A stretch of 64,000 nt of DNA, from contig NZ_BAABRU010000001.1 of the NCBI RefSeq assembly GCF_039545135.1, positions 1 through 64,000 of the forward strand, written 5' to 3'. The position numbers and the translations under genes were made by a program. The stretch comes from Herpetosiphon gulosus (GTDB taxonomy: Bacteria; Chloroflexota; Chloroflexia; Chloroflexales; Herpetosiphonaceae). Positions 27,028 through 35,062 of this stretch are shown piece by piece (within the stretch, counting starts at the first letter, position 1; every line of letters starts with the position of its first letter). The notes below the pieces were generated by a model. The model saw nothing but the letters and a program-made list of their open reading frames with translations, searched no databases and was not told where the DNA came from.

Positions 27028-27059
27028 GTATGTTCGCCTTGGCTCAAACGGAGGACACT

Positions 27060-27617
27060 ATGGGACGCTTGACCTTCAGTATTAACATCACCCTCGACGG
27101 ATGCATCGATCACCAGGAAGGCATCGCCGACGACGAGACCCACGCCTTCTTCACCCGGCTTATGGACGAGAGCGGGGCAATGCTCTGGGGCCGTATCACG
27201 TATGAGATGATGGAAGGCTACTGGCCGGCGGTCGCTTGCGGCACCACGGAGGCACCGCAGGCGCTGCGCGAGTGGGCGATCAAGCTGGATGCCAAGCCGA
27301 AGTACGTGGTATCCTCGACACGAACGGACTTCCCTTGGACGAACAGCCACCTCATTACGGGCAATCTGCGCACGGCAGTCCAGCAGCTTAAGGACGCGAC
27401 CCCAAATGGTGTGCTTCTTGGGAGCGGCAGGCTCGCGACCGAACTAGACCGACTGGATCTGATCGATGAGTACAAGTTCCTTGTCCACCCGAGGATCGTT
27501 GGCCATGGCCCGACCTTGTACGCAAGTGGGCTGCCCAACACGCGACGGCTTACGTTGATTTCGTCGATATCGCTCCGCAACGGAGCAGTCGCCATGCACT
27601 ACCAGCGTGCAGGTTGA
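27060..27617 (+). CDS. Dihydrofolate reductase-like RibD C-terminal domain protein
   Basis: The 185-residue protein starts MGRLTFSINITLDGCIDH at ATG 27060, with GGAGG just upstream. It matches the RibD-C / DHFR-like family of small NADPH reductases (LWGRITYEMMEGYWP, YVVSSTRTDFPWTNSHLI, GVLLGSGRLATELDRLDLIDEY, VHPRIVGHGPTLY). Codons are visibly different from neighbours (CAG over CAA; many CTC, CGG, GAC, ATC) and the gene is GC-richer, suggesting horizontal acquisition. The frame is open back to 26871, but that part has no family similarity. The substrate is unknown; these genes are frequent in soil bacteria. Confidence 0.85.
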   Translation: MGRLTFSINITLDGCIDHQEGIADDETHAFFTRLMDESGAMLWGRITYEMMEGYWPAVACGTTEAPQALREWAIKLDAKPKYVVSSTRTDFPWTNSHLITGNLRTAVQQLKDATPNGVLLGSGRLATELDRLDLIDEYKFLVHPRIVGHGPTLYASGLPNTRRLTLISSISLRNGAVAMHYQRAG

Positions 27618-27778
27618 TCATTCCATTAACACCCAAAAAGAGGCTTCTAAACATAAAATGTAGCGTTTATTACAAAATTGATGTATACTAACAATAAGTC
27701 GTGCTATACTGATGCGACATGCAGCGACCACGCCAACTGGAAACGCAGGGATGCTGCCAACAAAGGAGCCTTATTCAG

Positions 27779-28729
27779 ATGGAAAAGCAAAAAGTAACCG
27801 TGATTGGTTCGGGGCCAGCTGGCTTGACGGCGGCGCTGTATGCTGCGCGGGCCAATTTAACCCCGTTAGTAATTCGTGGAATTCAGCCTGGTGGCTTGAT
27901 TGCTACCACCAGCGAAGTTGAAAATTACCCTGGTTTCCCCGATGCGATCAATGGCTTTGATTTAGCCGATAAAATGGAAAAACAAGCAGCCCGTTTTGGA
28001 ACCCACTTCTTAGATGGGATTGTCGAAAAAGTTGAGTTGGGCGAACGGCCTTTCAAGCTGCATATTGATAATGGTACGATTGTCGAAACCGAAACCCTGA
28101 TTATTGCGACTGGGGCTTCGCCGCGCAAATTGGGCGTGCCTGGTGAATTAGAATTGGCTAATCGCGGCGTTTCGTATTGTGCCGTATGCGATGGCTTCTT
28201 CTTCCGCGATAAAACCTTGGTGGTGGTTGGCGGCGGTAATAGCGCTTTGGATGAAAGTTTGTTCCTGACCCGCTATGCCAAGGAAGTGCATATCATCCAT
28301 CGCCGCGACCAATTACGCGCCGACCCCGTATTGATCGAACGTGCCCAAAATAACCCGAAAATTAAATTTATTTGGGATACGGTGGTCACCAAGGTTGAAG
28401 GCACGGTTAAGGTTGAAGGTGTAGGTTTGCAAAATGTCAAAACTGGCGCTGAATCAACCTTTGCTGCCGATGGGGTGTTCCCATACATCGGGCATATTCC
28501 TAATACATGGTTATTCAAAGATCAAATTGAGTTGGATGAGAACGGCTATATCGTTAGCCCGGGGCGTGCCCGCACCAATGTTCCAGGGGTTTTCGTGGCT
28601 GGTGACGTAGAAGATCATGTCTATCGCCAAGCGATCACCGCTGCTGGCAGTGGTTGTATGGCGGCCATGGAAGCTTCATGGTTCTTAGACCAAATTGAGC
28701 ACGAGCAAACCAGTTTGGCTCAGTGGTAA
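27779..28729 (+). CDS. trxB: Thioredoxin-disulfide reductase
   Basis: This FAD enzyme passes electrons from NADPH to thioredoxin. ATG 27779 follows AAAGGAG and gives 316 residues. The FAD site GSGPAG is at 10-15, the redox pair Cys134-AV-Cys137 lies in YCAVCDG, the NADPH site is VVGGGNSALDE, and the C-terminal FAD motif is GVFVAGDV. All parts of the low-molecular-weight type are present. A TATACT at about 27706 may be its -10. Earlier in-frame ATGs lie in the leader. Confidence 0.95.
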   Translation: MEKQKVTVIGSGPAGLTAALYAARANLTPLVIRGIQPGGLIATTSEVENYPGFPDAINGFDLADKMEKQAARFGTHFLDGIVEKVELGERPFKLHIDNGTIVETETLIIATGASPRKLGVPGELELANRGVSYCAVCDGFFFRDKTLVVVGGGNSALDESLFLTRYAKEVHIIHRRDQLRADPVLIERAQNNPKIKFIWDTVVTKVEGTVKVEGVGLQNVKTGAESTFAADGVFPYIGHIPNTWLFKDQIELDENGYIVSPGRARTNVPGVFVAGDVEDHVYRQAITAAGSGCMAAMEASWFLDQIEHEQTSLAQW

Positions 28730-28790
28730 TAACGAGGGGCTAGGGTTCAGTTGTCAGGGGTCAGAATTAATTTTCTGACCTCTGATTTAA

Positions 28791-29045
28791 TTAATCTCTA
28801 AGCTGCTTGATGCTTTTAAAATAAGTCTGATAGCACCATTCTAATTGTTTGATTGCAGCATCTAGGTGCTGCATAACGTGTTGGCAGTCGGCGATATTGA
28901 TTGTCTCTGAATATGAATTAATCAGCATGCGATAACCAACGAGTGTCCCAACGCAAGGTTGAATATCCTCACGAAGCAAGAGAAAATTGTAAACGATCTG
29001 TTTCTGAATTTCTAATGGAATTCGATCAACTATCTCTCGATCCAT
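28791..29045 (-). CDS. Small hypothetical protein
   Basis: This is an 84-residue protein of unknown function, starting MDREIVDRIPLEIQKQI at ATG 29045, with a very good GAGGAG 6 nt upstream. It is predicted mostly alpha-helical, with aromatic residues and no signal or membrane segment. An upstream frame to 29108 has no ribosome binding site. It is flanked by family C repeats on both sides. The strong SD and clean frame make it a likely real gene. Confidence 0.6.
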   Translation of the reverse strand: MDREIVDRIPLEIQKQIVYNFLLLREDIQPCVGTLVGYRMLINSYSETINIADCQHVMQHLDAAIKQLEWCYQTYFKSIKQLRD

Positions 29046-29198
29046 ATTAATCTCCTCAAAATGATAGAATCGATAGCCATTGCCAAGATAGCATTTAATC
29101 CCAGTCAATTCAAATTGCGATTAACTGAGGGTGCTCATCTTTCAATCAAAATAAACACCCTCAAACCTGAACCCTAAATCCTAGCCCCTGACCCCTCT

Positions 29199-30584
29199 TT
29201 AAACCTTCGCACTTTGCCATTTGCCTTGGCGGAAGCGCCACCAAGCCAATGTGCCTTGGATGGCAAAATCGGTACACATTGCCAGCCAAATGCCATTCAA
29301 GCCAAGCTCGAATTGCTTGACCAACAGCCAAGCCAAGGGCAAACGTACACACCAAACACTCAGCATTTTGCTAATCAAGGGCCACTTTGGCTCACCGCCG
29401 CCACGCAAACTCCCGCTAAAAATAAAATTGGCGGCCAAGGCGGGCTGAGCAAAACCGACCATCCGCAAGGGCAAGGCGGCTAAACGCACAACCTCTTCAT
29501 CGGCCACGAAAAAACGTAAAAATACTTCAGGTGCAATCACAAACAATAAGCCGATTGCTCCCATAAAGATTGCCCCAAGCCGAAAAGCTTCAAAACCACT
29601 TTCGCTCGCTTGTTGCGGCTGATTTGCGCCCATATGCTGACCAACCAAGGTAGTTGCTGCCACCGCCAAACCCATGCCTGGCAAAAACGAAATACTCTCG
29701 ATTGTGATAATCGTGTTGTGAGCAGCATAGGCTGCCGTGCCAATATCGTTGATCAAATGAATGAAAATCAACAATGCTGCTTGAAAAATAAATTGTTCAG
29801 CGCCATATGGCAGGCCTTGGCGCAAAATCCGCCAAATTAAGTTGCCATTTGGACGAGGTAGTTGATCAAGTTTCAAGCCAGAGCGCCCGCGAATCAGCGT
29901 GGCTAGCACCATTAATCCGCCGATGCCCTGACCGCTCATCGCGGCAAAAGCTGCTCCATTAATCCCCATTGCTGGAAAACCGAGATAGCCATTGACCAAC
30001 AACAACGATAACCCAGCATTAATCCCGTTGACCACCAACATCACCTTGAGCGGTGTACGAGTATCGCCAGAGCCGCGTAAGGCTGCATTGCCAACGTAGA
30101 GCATGGCCATCAACGGCATCGATAAGGCTGAAATTCGCAAATAGCCAGCGCCGTATTGGCGAACTTGGGCGTTTGCGCCGAGTAAATCCATGAGTTGCGG
30201 CGCAAACGTATACGCCAAAAACAAACTTAGCAAGCCCATCGCTAAGCCAATTAGCAAGGCTTGGCGCAAAGTTTGGTTGGCTTGTTCACGTTCGCTGGCC
30301 CCAACAAACCGGGCAATGACCACGGTGCTACCGAGGGCCACTGCCATAAAAAAGGTGATTAATGTCCATGTGACTTGGCTTGCAATCCCAGTCGCCGCTA
30401 GGGCGATTTGGCGATCGTAGCCATTGGCTGCGGCTACGGCTAAGCTCAAGTGTCCCACCACATAGGTATCAACCAGCCCAACCATCAAACTTAATAATTG
30501 CTCGCCGACTGCTGGCAAGCCCAACTTTAATACAGCGCTACGTTGGCTACTCCGCCCACGGGCTGCGCCTAATGGAATTGCCAT
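29199..30584 (-). CDS. MATE family efflux transporter
   Basis: This is an inner-membrane multidrug or toxin exporter that uses a Na+ or H+ gradient. The 461-residue protein has about twelve hydrophobic helices in two related halves. Typical MATE elements are LPAVGEQLLSLMVGLVDTYVVG in the first helix, MLYVGNAALRGSGDTRTPLKVM, GMGLAVAATTLVGQHMGANQPQQA and FSGSLRGGGEPKWP. ATG 30584 has only a weak GGA ahead. It appears monocistronic. Confidence 0.92.
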   Translation of the reverse strand: MAIPLGAARGRSSQRSAVLKLGLPAVGEQLLSLMVGLVDTYVVGHLSLAVAAANGYDRQIALAATGIASQVTWTLITFFMAVALGSTVVIARFVGASEREQANQTLRQALLIGLAMGLLSLFLAYTFAPQLMDLLGANAQVRQYGAGYLRISALSMPLMAMLYVGNAALRGSGDTRTPLKVMLVVNGINAGLSLLLVNGYLGFPAMGINGAAFAAMSGQGIGGLMVLATLIRGRSGLKLDQLPRPNGNLIWRILRQGLPYGAEQFIFQAALLIFIHLINDIGTAAYAAHNTIITIESISFLPGMGLAVAATTLVGQHMGANQPQQASESGFEAFRLGAIFMGAIGLLFVIAPEVFLRFFVADEEVVRLAALPLRMVGFAQPALAANFIFSGSLRGGGEPKWPLISKMLSVWCVRLPLAWLLVKQFELGLNGIWLAMCTDFAIQGTLAWWRFRQGKWQSAKV

Positions 30585-30639
30585 GATGTGTCCGTTACCT
30601 CATGCAATATGTCGATATATGCATAATAGCAGAAGTCAT

Positions 30640-30846
30640 GCAAAGTATGAAGGATGAGGGATGAAGGATGAAGAACATAGAGCCATGATGATCGGGTAGC
30701 TATTGGCTTGTGAATAATAGATTATTTGAAATTCCCAAGGGTTTCCGATAGCCTTGAGCCAATAGCCATATGATTCTCTGTGCCACTGTTGTATTTCGAG
30801 CTACAAATTTTTCATCCCTCATCCTTCATCCCTCATATTTTCCTCC
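30640..30846. repeat. Family D and related repeats upstream of the MATE gene
   Basis: The 493-nt gap 30585-31077 has no gene. Its first half carries GTATGAAGGATGAGGGATGA (30644-30663) and an inverted copy TTCATCCCTCATCCTTCATC near 30811-30830, about 150 nt apart, with TATTGGCTTGTGAATAATAG and its imperfect inverted AGCCAATAG between. The second half carries the TGGCAC elements described separately. Confidence 0.6.
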
Positions 30847-30847
30847 G

Positions 30848-31017
30848 TGGCACACTTTCTGCATTTACTCCAATTCAGAACGACAGACTGAACATTGCAA
30901 ACAGAAAAATGCTGGCACACTTTCTGCATAAGAGTAACAGTAGAATGATACGTAGATTGAACAATCAATGAACAATCTACAACTACTGAAAAAAGAATGC
31001 TGGCACACTTTCTGCAT
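30848..31017 (+). promoter_or_regulatory. Three identical sigma-54-like 17-mers upstream of the GlsB pair
   Basis: TGGCACACTTTCTGCAT occurs exactly at 30848-30864, 30913-30929 and 31001-31017. It fits the -24/-12 pattern TGGCAC-N5-YTGCA with GG and GC exactly 10 nt apart, as sigma-54 needs. The last copy is about 60 nt before the first GlsB-like start. An inverted repeat GTAGATTG/CAATCTAC (30952-30980) lies between copies 2 and 3. An activator or repressor site repeated three times is the alternative. No other genes in the window carry this element. Confidence 0.5.
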
Positions 31018-31077
31018 AAGCAATCAGTAGTAGTCAAGACAAGCACTTATTGAAATTATTACGCGGAGGAATCAACA

Positions 31078-31335
31078 ATGTTCTCACTTATCGCATGGCT
31101 CATCTTCGGTGCATTGATCGGTTGGGTCGCAAGCAAAATTATGAATACCGATGCCCAACAAGGTGCAGTTTTAAATATCGTGGTGGGGATTATCGGGGCA
31201 TTCATTGGCGGTTTTTTGATCAATCGCGACGTGACCGGTAATGTGTTCAATTTGATGAGCGTCTTTACTGCATTGATTGGTGCAGTTGTGCTGCTTGGGA
31301 TTGTAAATCTCTTCCAACGTGGCCGCGTGCGCTAA
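31078..31335 (+). CDS. GlsB/YeaQ/YmgE-type stress membrane protein, copy 1
   Basis: The 85-residue protein has three hydrophobic, glycine-zipper-rich helices (FSLIAWLIFGALIGWVASK; IVVGIIGAFIGGFL; FTALIGAVVLLGIVNLF) and a short basic C-terminus (QRGRVR). This is the transglycosylase-associated / GlsB family, small inner-membrane proteins often induced by stress, biochemical role unsettled. GCGGAGG precedes ATG 31078. Expression is probably driven from the repeated TGGCAC elements upstream. It is followed 58 nt later by a near-identical copy. Confidence 0.9.
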   Translation: MFSLIAWLIFGALIGWVASKIMNTDAQQGAVLNIVVGIIGAFIGGFLINRDVTGNVFNLMSVFTALIGAVVLLGIVNLFQRGRVR

Positions 31336-31393
31336 GCTTTGAATAAATAATCCAAGCACTGATTAATAAAATAATTATTTGGAGGAATTTAGA

Positions 31394-31651
31394 ATGTTTT
31401 CACTTATCGCATGGCTTATCTTCGGTGCATTGATCGGTTGGGTTGCTAGCAAAATTATGAATACCGATGCCCAACAAGGTGCAGTTTTGAATATTGTGGT
31501 CGGGATCATCGGAGCGTTCATTGGTGGTTTTTTGGTCAATCGCAACGTGACCGGTAGCGTGTTTGATCTGTGGAGCGTCTTGACCGCGCTGATTGGTGCC
31601 GTTGTATTGCTTGGGATTGTAAACCTCTTCCAACGTGGGCGCGTGCGCTAA
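31394..31651 (+). CDS. GlsB/YeaQ/YmgE-type stress membrane protein, copy 2
   Basis: This is a tandem duplicate of the preceding gene, also 85 residues, identical at 79 positions. All six differences lie between residues 48 and 63, where Ile-Asn-Arg-Asp becomes Val-Asn-Arg-Asn and Met becomes Trp. TTGGAGGAA precedes ATG 31394. It ends in a strong terminator, so the pair forms one transcript. Confidence 0.9.
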   Translation: MFSLIAWLIFGALIGWVASKIMNTDAQQGAVLNIVVGIIGAFIGGFLVNRNVTGSVFDLWSVLTALIGAVVLLGIVNLFQRGRVR

Positions 31652-31676
31652 GCCAGCATCCTAGCCTGATCTGACG

Positions 31677-31720
31677 AATCGCGAATGCTACAATGCCGTA
31701 GCATTCGCGATTTTCGTTTA
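31677..31720 (+). terminator. Terminator after the GlsB pair
   Basis: AATCGCGAATGCTAC (31677-31691) pairs perfectly with GTAGCATTCGCGATT (31698-31712) across a 6-nt loop, followed by TTCGTTT. A 15-bp stem with a T-rich tail makes this one of the clearest terminators in the window. Confidence 0.88.
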
Positions 31721-31799
31721 ACTACAGCTAAATCGCAACGCTGTAAAAGCCAAAGTAGCCCAATTAACACCAAACTCTGGCGGTAGAGGCGGCGCTTTC

Positions 31800-31808
31800 T
31801 GCTATAAT
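31800..31808 (+). promoter_or_regulatory. Extended -10 promoter before the GT2 gene
   Basis: TGC-TATAAT (31800-31808) is a perfect -10 with the extended TG, 52 nt before ATG 31861. No clear -35 is seen. Confidence 0.55.
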
Positions 31809-31860
31809 CGCTGCTGTTGACAGTGATCAAAACGATTAACAATCAGTCAAAGGATCATAA

Positions 31861-32625
31861 ATGACCAGCGAACGTCCAAGTATTTCGGTCTTCTTCCCTG
31901 CCTATAATGATGCTGGCACCATTGGTAGCTTGGTGATTACAGCATTTCACGTTTTACCCGAACTCACCGATGATTATGAAGTGATCGTGGTGAACGATGG
32001 TAGCAGCGATTATACCGCGCAAGTACTTGATGATTTAGCCACCAAATATCCACGTTTTCGACCAATTCACCACCCCAAAAACCGCGGTTATGGCGGAGCG
32101 TTACGCACAGGTTTTGCCTCGGCAACCAAAGATCTAGTGTTTTATACTGATGGCGATGCCCAATACGACCCCAACGAGTTGCGCGATTTGTATCAAGTGC
32201 TGACCCCTGAGGTTGATATTGTCAACGGCTATAAGATTGCCCGTTCAGATCCATTGCATCGTAAAATTATTGGCCGAGTGTATCACCACGGAGTCAAATT
32301 TTTATTTGGCTTTAAATTGCGTGATGTTGATTGTGATTTTCGGCTGATTCGCCGCAAAGTTTTTGATGTGGTTAATCTTGAATCCGATAGCGGCACGATC
32401 TGCTTGGAACTGGTCAAAAAGTTACAAGATGCAGGATTTAATTTTGCTGAAGTGCCAGTTCATCACTATCATCGTACCTATGGCAAATCACAGTTTTTCA
32501 ATTTCCCCCGTTTGTGGCGGACGCTGATTCAGTTGTTGCAGCTTTGGTGGAAGTTAGTCATCCTTGGCAAACATCTTAAAGAACAAGCTGCTCGCCAACG
32601 TGCTCTTGGGCGCGACGCGGGCTAA
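31861..32625 (+). CDS. GT2 family glycosyltransferase, polyprenyl-phosphate sugar type
   Basis: This 254-residue cytoplasmic enzyme has the DPM1-like GT-A fold: SVFFPAYNDAGTIGSL at the N-terminus, VIVVNDGSSDYT, NRGYGGALRTGF and the catalytic metal motif DGDAQYDP at about residues 96-103. CDFRLIRRKVFD follows. There are no membrane helices, so it is the soluble type that transfers a sugar from a nucleotide sugar to a lipid carrier. It heads a run of sugar and envelope genes. Confidence 0.9.
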   Translation: MTSERPSISVFFPAYNDAGTIGSLVITAFHVLPELTDDYEVIVVNDGSSDYTAQVLDDLATKYPRFRPIHHPKNRGYGGALRTGFASATKDLVFYTDGDAQYDPNELRDLYQVLTPEVDIVNGYKIARSDPLHRKIIGRVYHHGVKFLFGFKLRDVDCDFRLIRRKVFDVVNLESDSGTICLELVKKLQDAGFNFAEVPVHHYHRTYGKSQFFNFPRLWRTLIQLLQLWWKLVILGKHLKEQAARQRALGRDAG

Positions 32626-32645
32626 CGGCTATTTATGGAGGTTGT

Positions 32646-33635
32646 GTGCTAGAGCAGGCATTTCGTGGTAAGCGTTGTTTGATTACTGGCGGTTTGGGCT
32701 TTATTGGCTCGAATCTCGCGTTTCGTTTGGTCGAATTAGGCGCTGAAGTGATTATCGTTGATTCCTTAGTTGCTGAATATGGCGGCAATATGGCGAATGT
32801 CCATGGCTTGGCAGAACAAGTCCGGATTAATATTGCCGATGTCCGCGATCAACATTCGTTGCAATATCTGGTACAAGGCCAAGATTATCTGTTTAATCTT
32901 GCTGGTCAGGTTAGCCATATTGATTCAATGGAGAATCCCTTCAACGACTTGGATATTAATTGTCGGGCACAGCTTTCAATTTTAGAGGCTTGTCGCCACA
33001 ATAATCCAGCGATCAAGATTGTTTTTGCGAGCACCCGCCAAATCTATGGCCGCCCCGATTACGTGCCTGTTGACGAGCAGCATCTGCTGCACCCAACCGA
33101 TGTCAATGGCATCAACAAAATGGCGGGCGAGTGGTATCACATTCTCTATAACAATGTCTATGGGATTCGGGCCTGTGCTTTGCGCATGACCAATACCTAT
33201 GGGCCACGCATGTTGGTACGCCATGCTCGCCAAACAGCGTTGGGTTGGTTTGTACGCCAAGCGCTTGATGATGAAGTGATTAGCATTTATGGTGATGGCG
33301 AGCAGCAACGCGATTATACCTATGTTGATGATGCAGTTGAAGCCTTCCTGTTGGCAGCCATCAATCCGGCTGCCGATGGTCAGGTGTTTAATCTCGGCGG
33401 CCCTGAGCCAATTAGCCATTTGCGATTGATTTCGACCTTGACTGACGTTGCTGGAACTGGCTCGTATCGGCTCGTGCCGTTTCCCCCCGAAAAGGCTCGA
33501 ATCGACATTGGTAGCGTCTATAGTGACTACAGCCGAATTCAAGCAGTCTTGGGTTGGCAGCCGACCACGAGTTTGCGCCAAGGTCTTGAATATACCGTAA
33601 ACTTTTACCGTGAATTCCGCGAAGCCTATTGGTAG
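32646..33635 (+). CDS. NAD-dependent sugar epimerase/dehydratase
   Basis: This is an SDR-family nucleotide-sugar enzyme of 329 residues. GTG 32646 has GGAGG close upstream. The NAD site is TGGLGFIGSNLAFRL (about 15-29), and the catalytic triad is Ser in ASTRQIYGRPDYVP with a Tyr-x3-Lys-like region at NGINKMAGEWYHILY. The last has Lys before Tyr, so the exact catalytic Tyr should be checked. GDGEQQRDYTYVDDAVEA is typical. It follows the GT2 gene by 20 nt and shares its operon. Confidence 0.88.
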   Translation: MLEQAFRGKRCLITGGLGFIGSNLAFRLVELGAEVIIVDSLVAEYGGNMANVHGLAEQVRINIADVRDQHSLQYLVQGQDYLFNLAGQVSHIDSMENPFNDLDINCRAQLSILEACRHNNPAIKIVFASTRQIYGRPDYVPVDEQHLLHPTDVNGINKMAGEWYHILYNNVYGIRACALRMTNTYGPRMLVRHARQTALGWFVRQALDDEVISIYGDGEQQRDYTYVDDAVEAFLLAAINPAADGQVFNLGGPEPISHLRLISTLTDVAGTGSYRLVPFPPEKARIDIGSVYSDYSRIQAVLGWQPTTSLRQGLEYTVNFYREFREAYW

Positions 33636-33642
33636 TTGAGAT

Positions 33643-33741
33643 CCCTCACCCCAACCCCTCTCCCACTGCGGCGGGAGAGGGGCTAGTTTATAGCGGTTCC
33701 CCCTCGCCTGCTGGGCGGGAGAGGGGTCTAGGGGGTGAGGG
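33643..33741. repeat. Family A palindromic repeat inside the sugar operon
   Basis: This roughly 99-nt element runs from CCCTCACCCCAACCCCTCTC to its inverted GGGGTCTAGGGGGTGAGGG. It lies 8 nt after the epimerase stop and 16 nt before the next start. It keeps an open frame into the downstream gene, which makes that gene look artificially longer. Confidence 0.8.
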
Positions 33742-33757
33742 CACGAAGTTTGGTTCT

Positions 33758-35062
33758 ATGATGGCAACAACCCCAACAGCCTCAATCGATCAACAAATAC
33801 GCGTCGCTATGCTCTGTCGGGCAGTTTTTCCGTTACACGGATTTGGCGGCATCGAGCGCCATGTCTTTCATTTGGTGACTCATCTCAGCGATTTAGGGGT
33901 TAAGCTCGATCTTTGGACCCAAACAATTCCCCAGGATGCGCCCACATCGGGCGAGGCCTATACCCGTTTATGCCAAAACCCATTGATTGAGCTGCATGAA
34001 ACCCGTTATGATCGCACCAGCCCTTGGTTGCGACCGAATAGCATCATCGGTCGACAGTTTAATTATCCGATTTTTACTTGGCAACAAGCTAGTGCTGTGG
34101 CCAAAACTGCCCAGCAAGGCCAGCTTGACATTGTACATACCCAAGGTTTGTGTGCTTTGGGCTGGGGCTTGGTGCGGCAACAACAGCCTCGTTTGCGGCG
34201 GATTCCTCAATTGGCCAACCCCCATGGCATGGAAGAATATAAGAATATTGATTGGCGCAAGCAGTTGGCCTATGCGCCGTTTCGAGCGCAATATTCATGG
34301 AGCCATCGCCAAGCTGATTGTGCGATTGCCACCGATGCTTGTACCGCCGATGATCTACCAACCTTGTTGGGCGTTGATCCGGCGCGGGTTGCGGTCTTGC
34401 CCTCGGCGATTGATGTGGCCGAGGCCTTGGGTCAGGTTGATGCCGAATTGGGCAACGATTTGGTGCAGCGTTTGAAGCTTGCCGACCACGATCTGGTTTT
34501 TTTGACCGTCAGCCGTTTAGAGCGTAACAAGGGCTATCATCTGCTCTTGGCAGCCTTGGCCGAATTGCGCGATGTGCTGCCTGCAAGCTGGCGTTTGTTG
34601 ATGGTTGGAACTGGCAAAGAGCAAGCAGCGCTTGAACAGCAAGCCCAAAGCCTGGGTTTGGCGCAACATGTCAGCCTGCTTGGTCGTCTGAGTGATCGTG
34701 AATTGCATTCACTGTATGAACATGTTGATTTGTTCATTCATCCAACCTTGTATGAAGGTTCGTCGTTGGTCACACTCGAAGCCATGATTCATCGCTTGCC
34801 AGTTGTGGCAACTGCGGCTGGTGGGATTCCCGATAAAGTTATCAGCGGCCATAATGGCTTGCTTGTGCCAGCCAACAATCAGCGGGCCTTGACCAATGCG
34901 TTGCGTTTAGCGCTCGATTTGCGCGAATATTGGCCGCAATGGGGTGCTGCTGGCGCAGCGATTGTACGGCGCAGCTTCGATTGGCCCGTTGTGGCGCGTC
35001 AAACCCTTGCCACCTACCGCGAACTATTGCAATCTCGCTCTTTGCGTGGAGGATTCCAATGA
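33758..35062 (+). CDS. GT4 family glycosyltransferase
   Basis: The C-terminal GT-B domain has FLTVSRLERNKGYHLLLAAL, LGRLSDRELHSLYEHVDLFIHPTLYEGSSLVTLEAM and GGIPDKVISGHNGLLVP, with the E-x7-E signature at about residues 330-340. The N-terminal domain has FPLHGFGGIERHVFHL, the acceptor-side glycine loop. The start is placed at ATG 33758 (434 aa; 33761 equally possible) because the in-frame sequence before it is only the repeat. It probably adds sugars to a cell-envelope glycan or lipid. Confidence 0.9.
   Translation: MMATTPTASIDQQIRVAMLCRAVFPLHGFGGIERHVFHLVTHLSDLGVKLDLWTQTIPQDAPTSGEAYTRLCQNPLIELHETRYDRTSPWLRPNSIIGRQFNYPIFTWQQASAVAKTAQQGQLDIVHTQGLCALGWGLVRQQQPRLRRIPQLANPHGMEEYKNIDWRKQLAYAPFRAQYSWSHRQADCAIATDACTADDLPTLLGVDPARVAVLPSAIDVAEALGQVDAELGNDLVQRLKLADHDLVFLTVSRLERNKGYHLLLAALAELRDVLPASWRLLMVGTGKEQAALEQQAQSLGLAQHVSLLGRLSDRELHSLYEHVDLFIHPTLYEGSSLVTLEAMIHRLPVVATAAGGIPDKVISGHNGLLVPANNQRALTNALRLALDLREYWPQWGAAGAAIVRRSFDWPVVARQTLATYRELLQSRSLRGGFQ

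Noticed and set aside
26871-27059. 63-residue N-terminal extension of the RibD-C protein
   Set aside because: It spans the SOS-like box and -10 motifs and has no family similarity; ATG 27060 has a strong ribosome site.
32982-33581. 199-codon minus-strand ORF opposite the epimerase gene
   Set aside because: Explained as a shadow of codon bias in the opposite-strand SDR gene.
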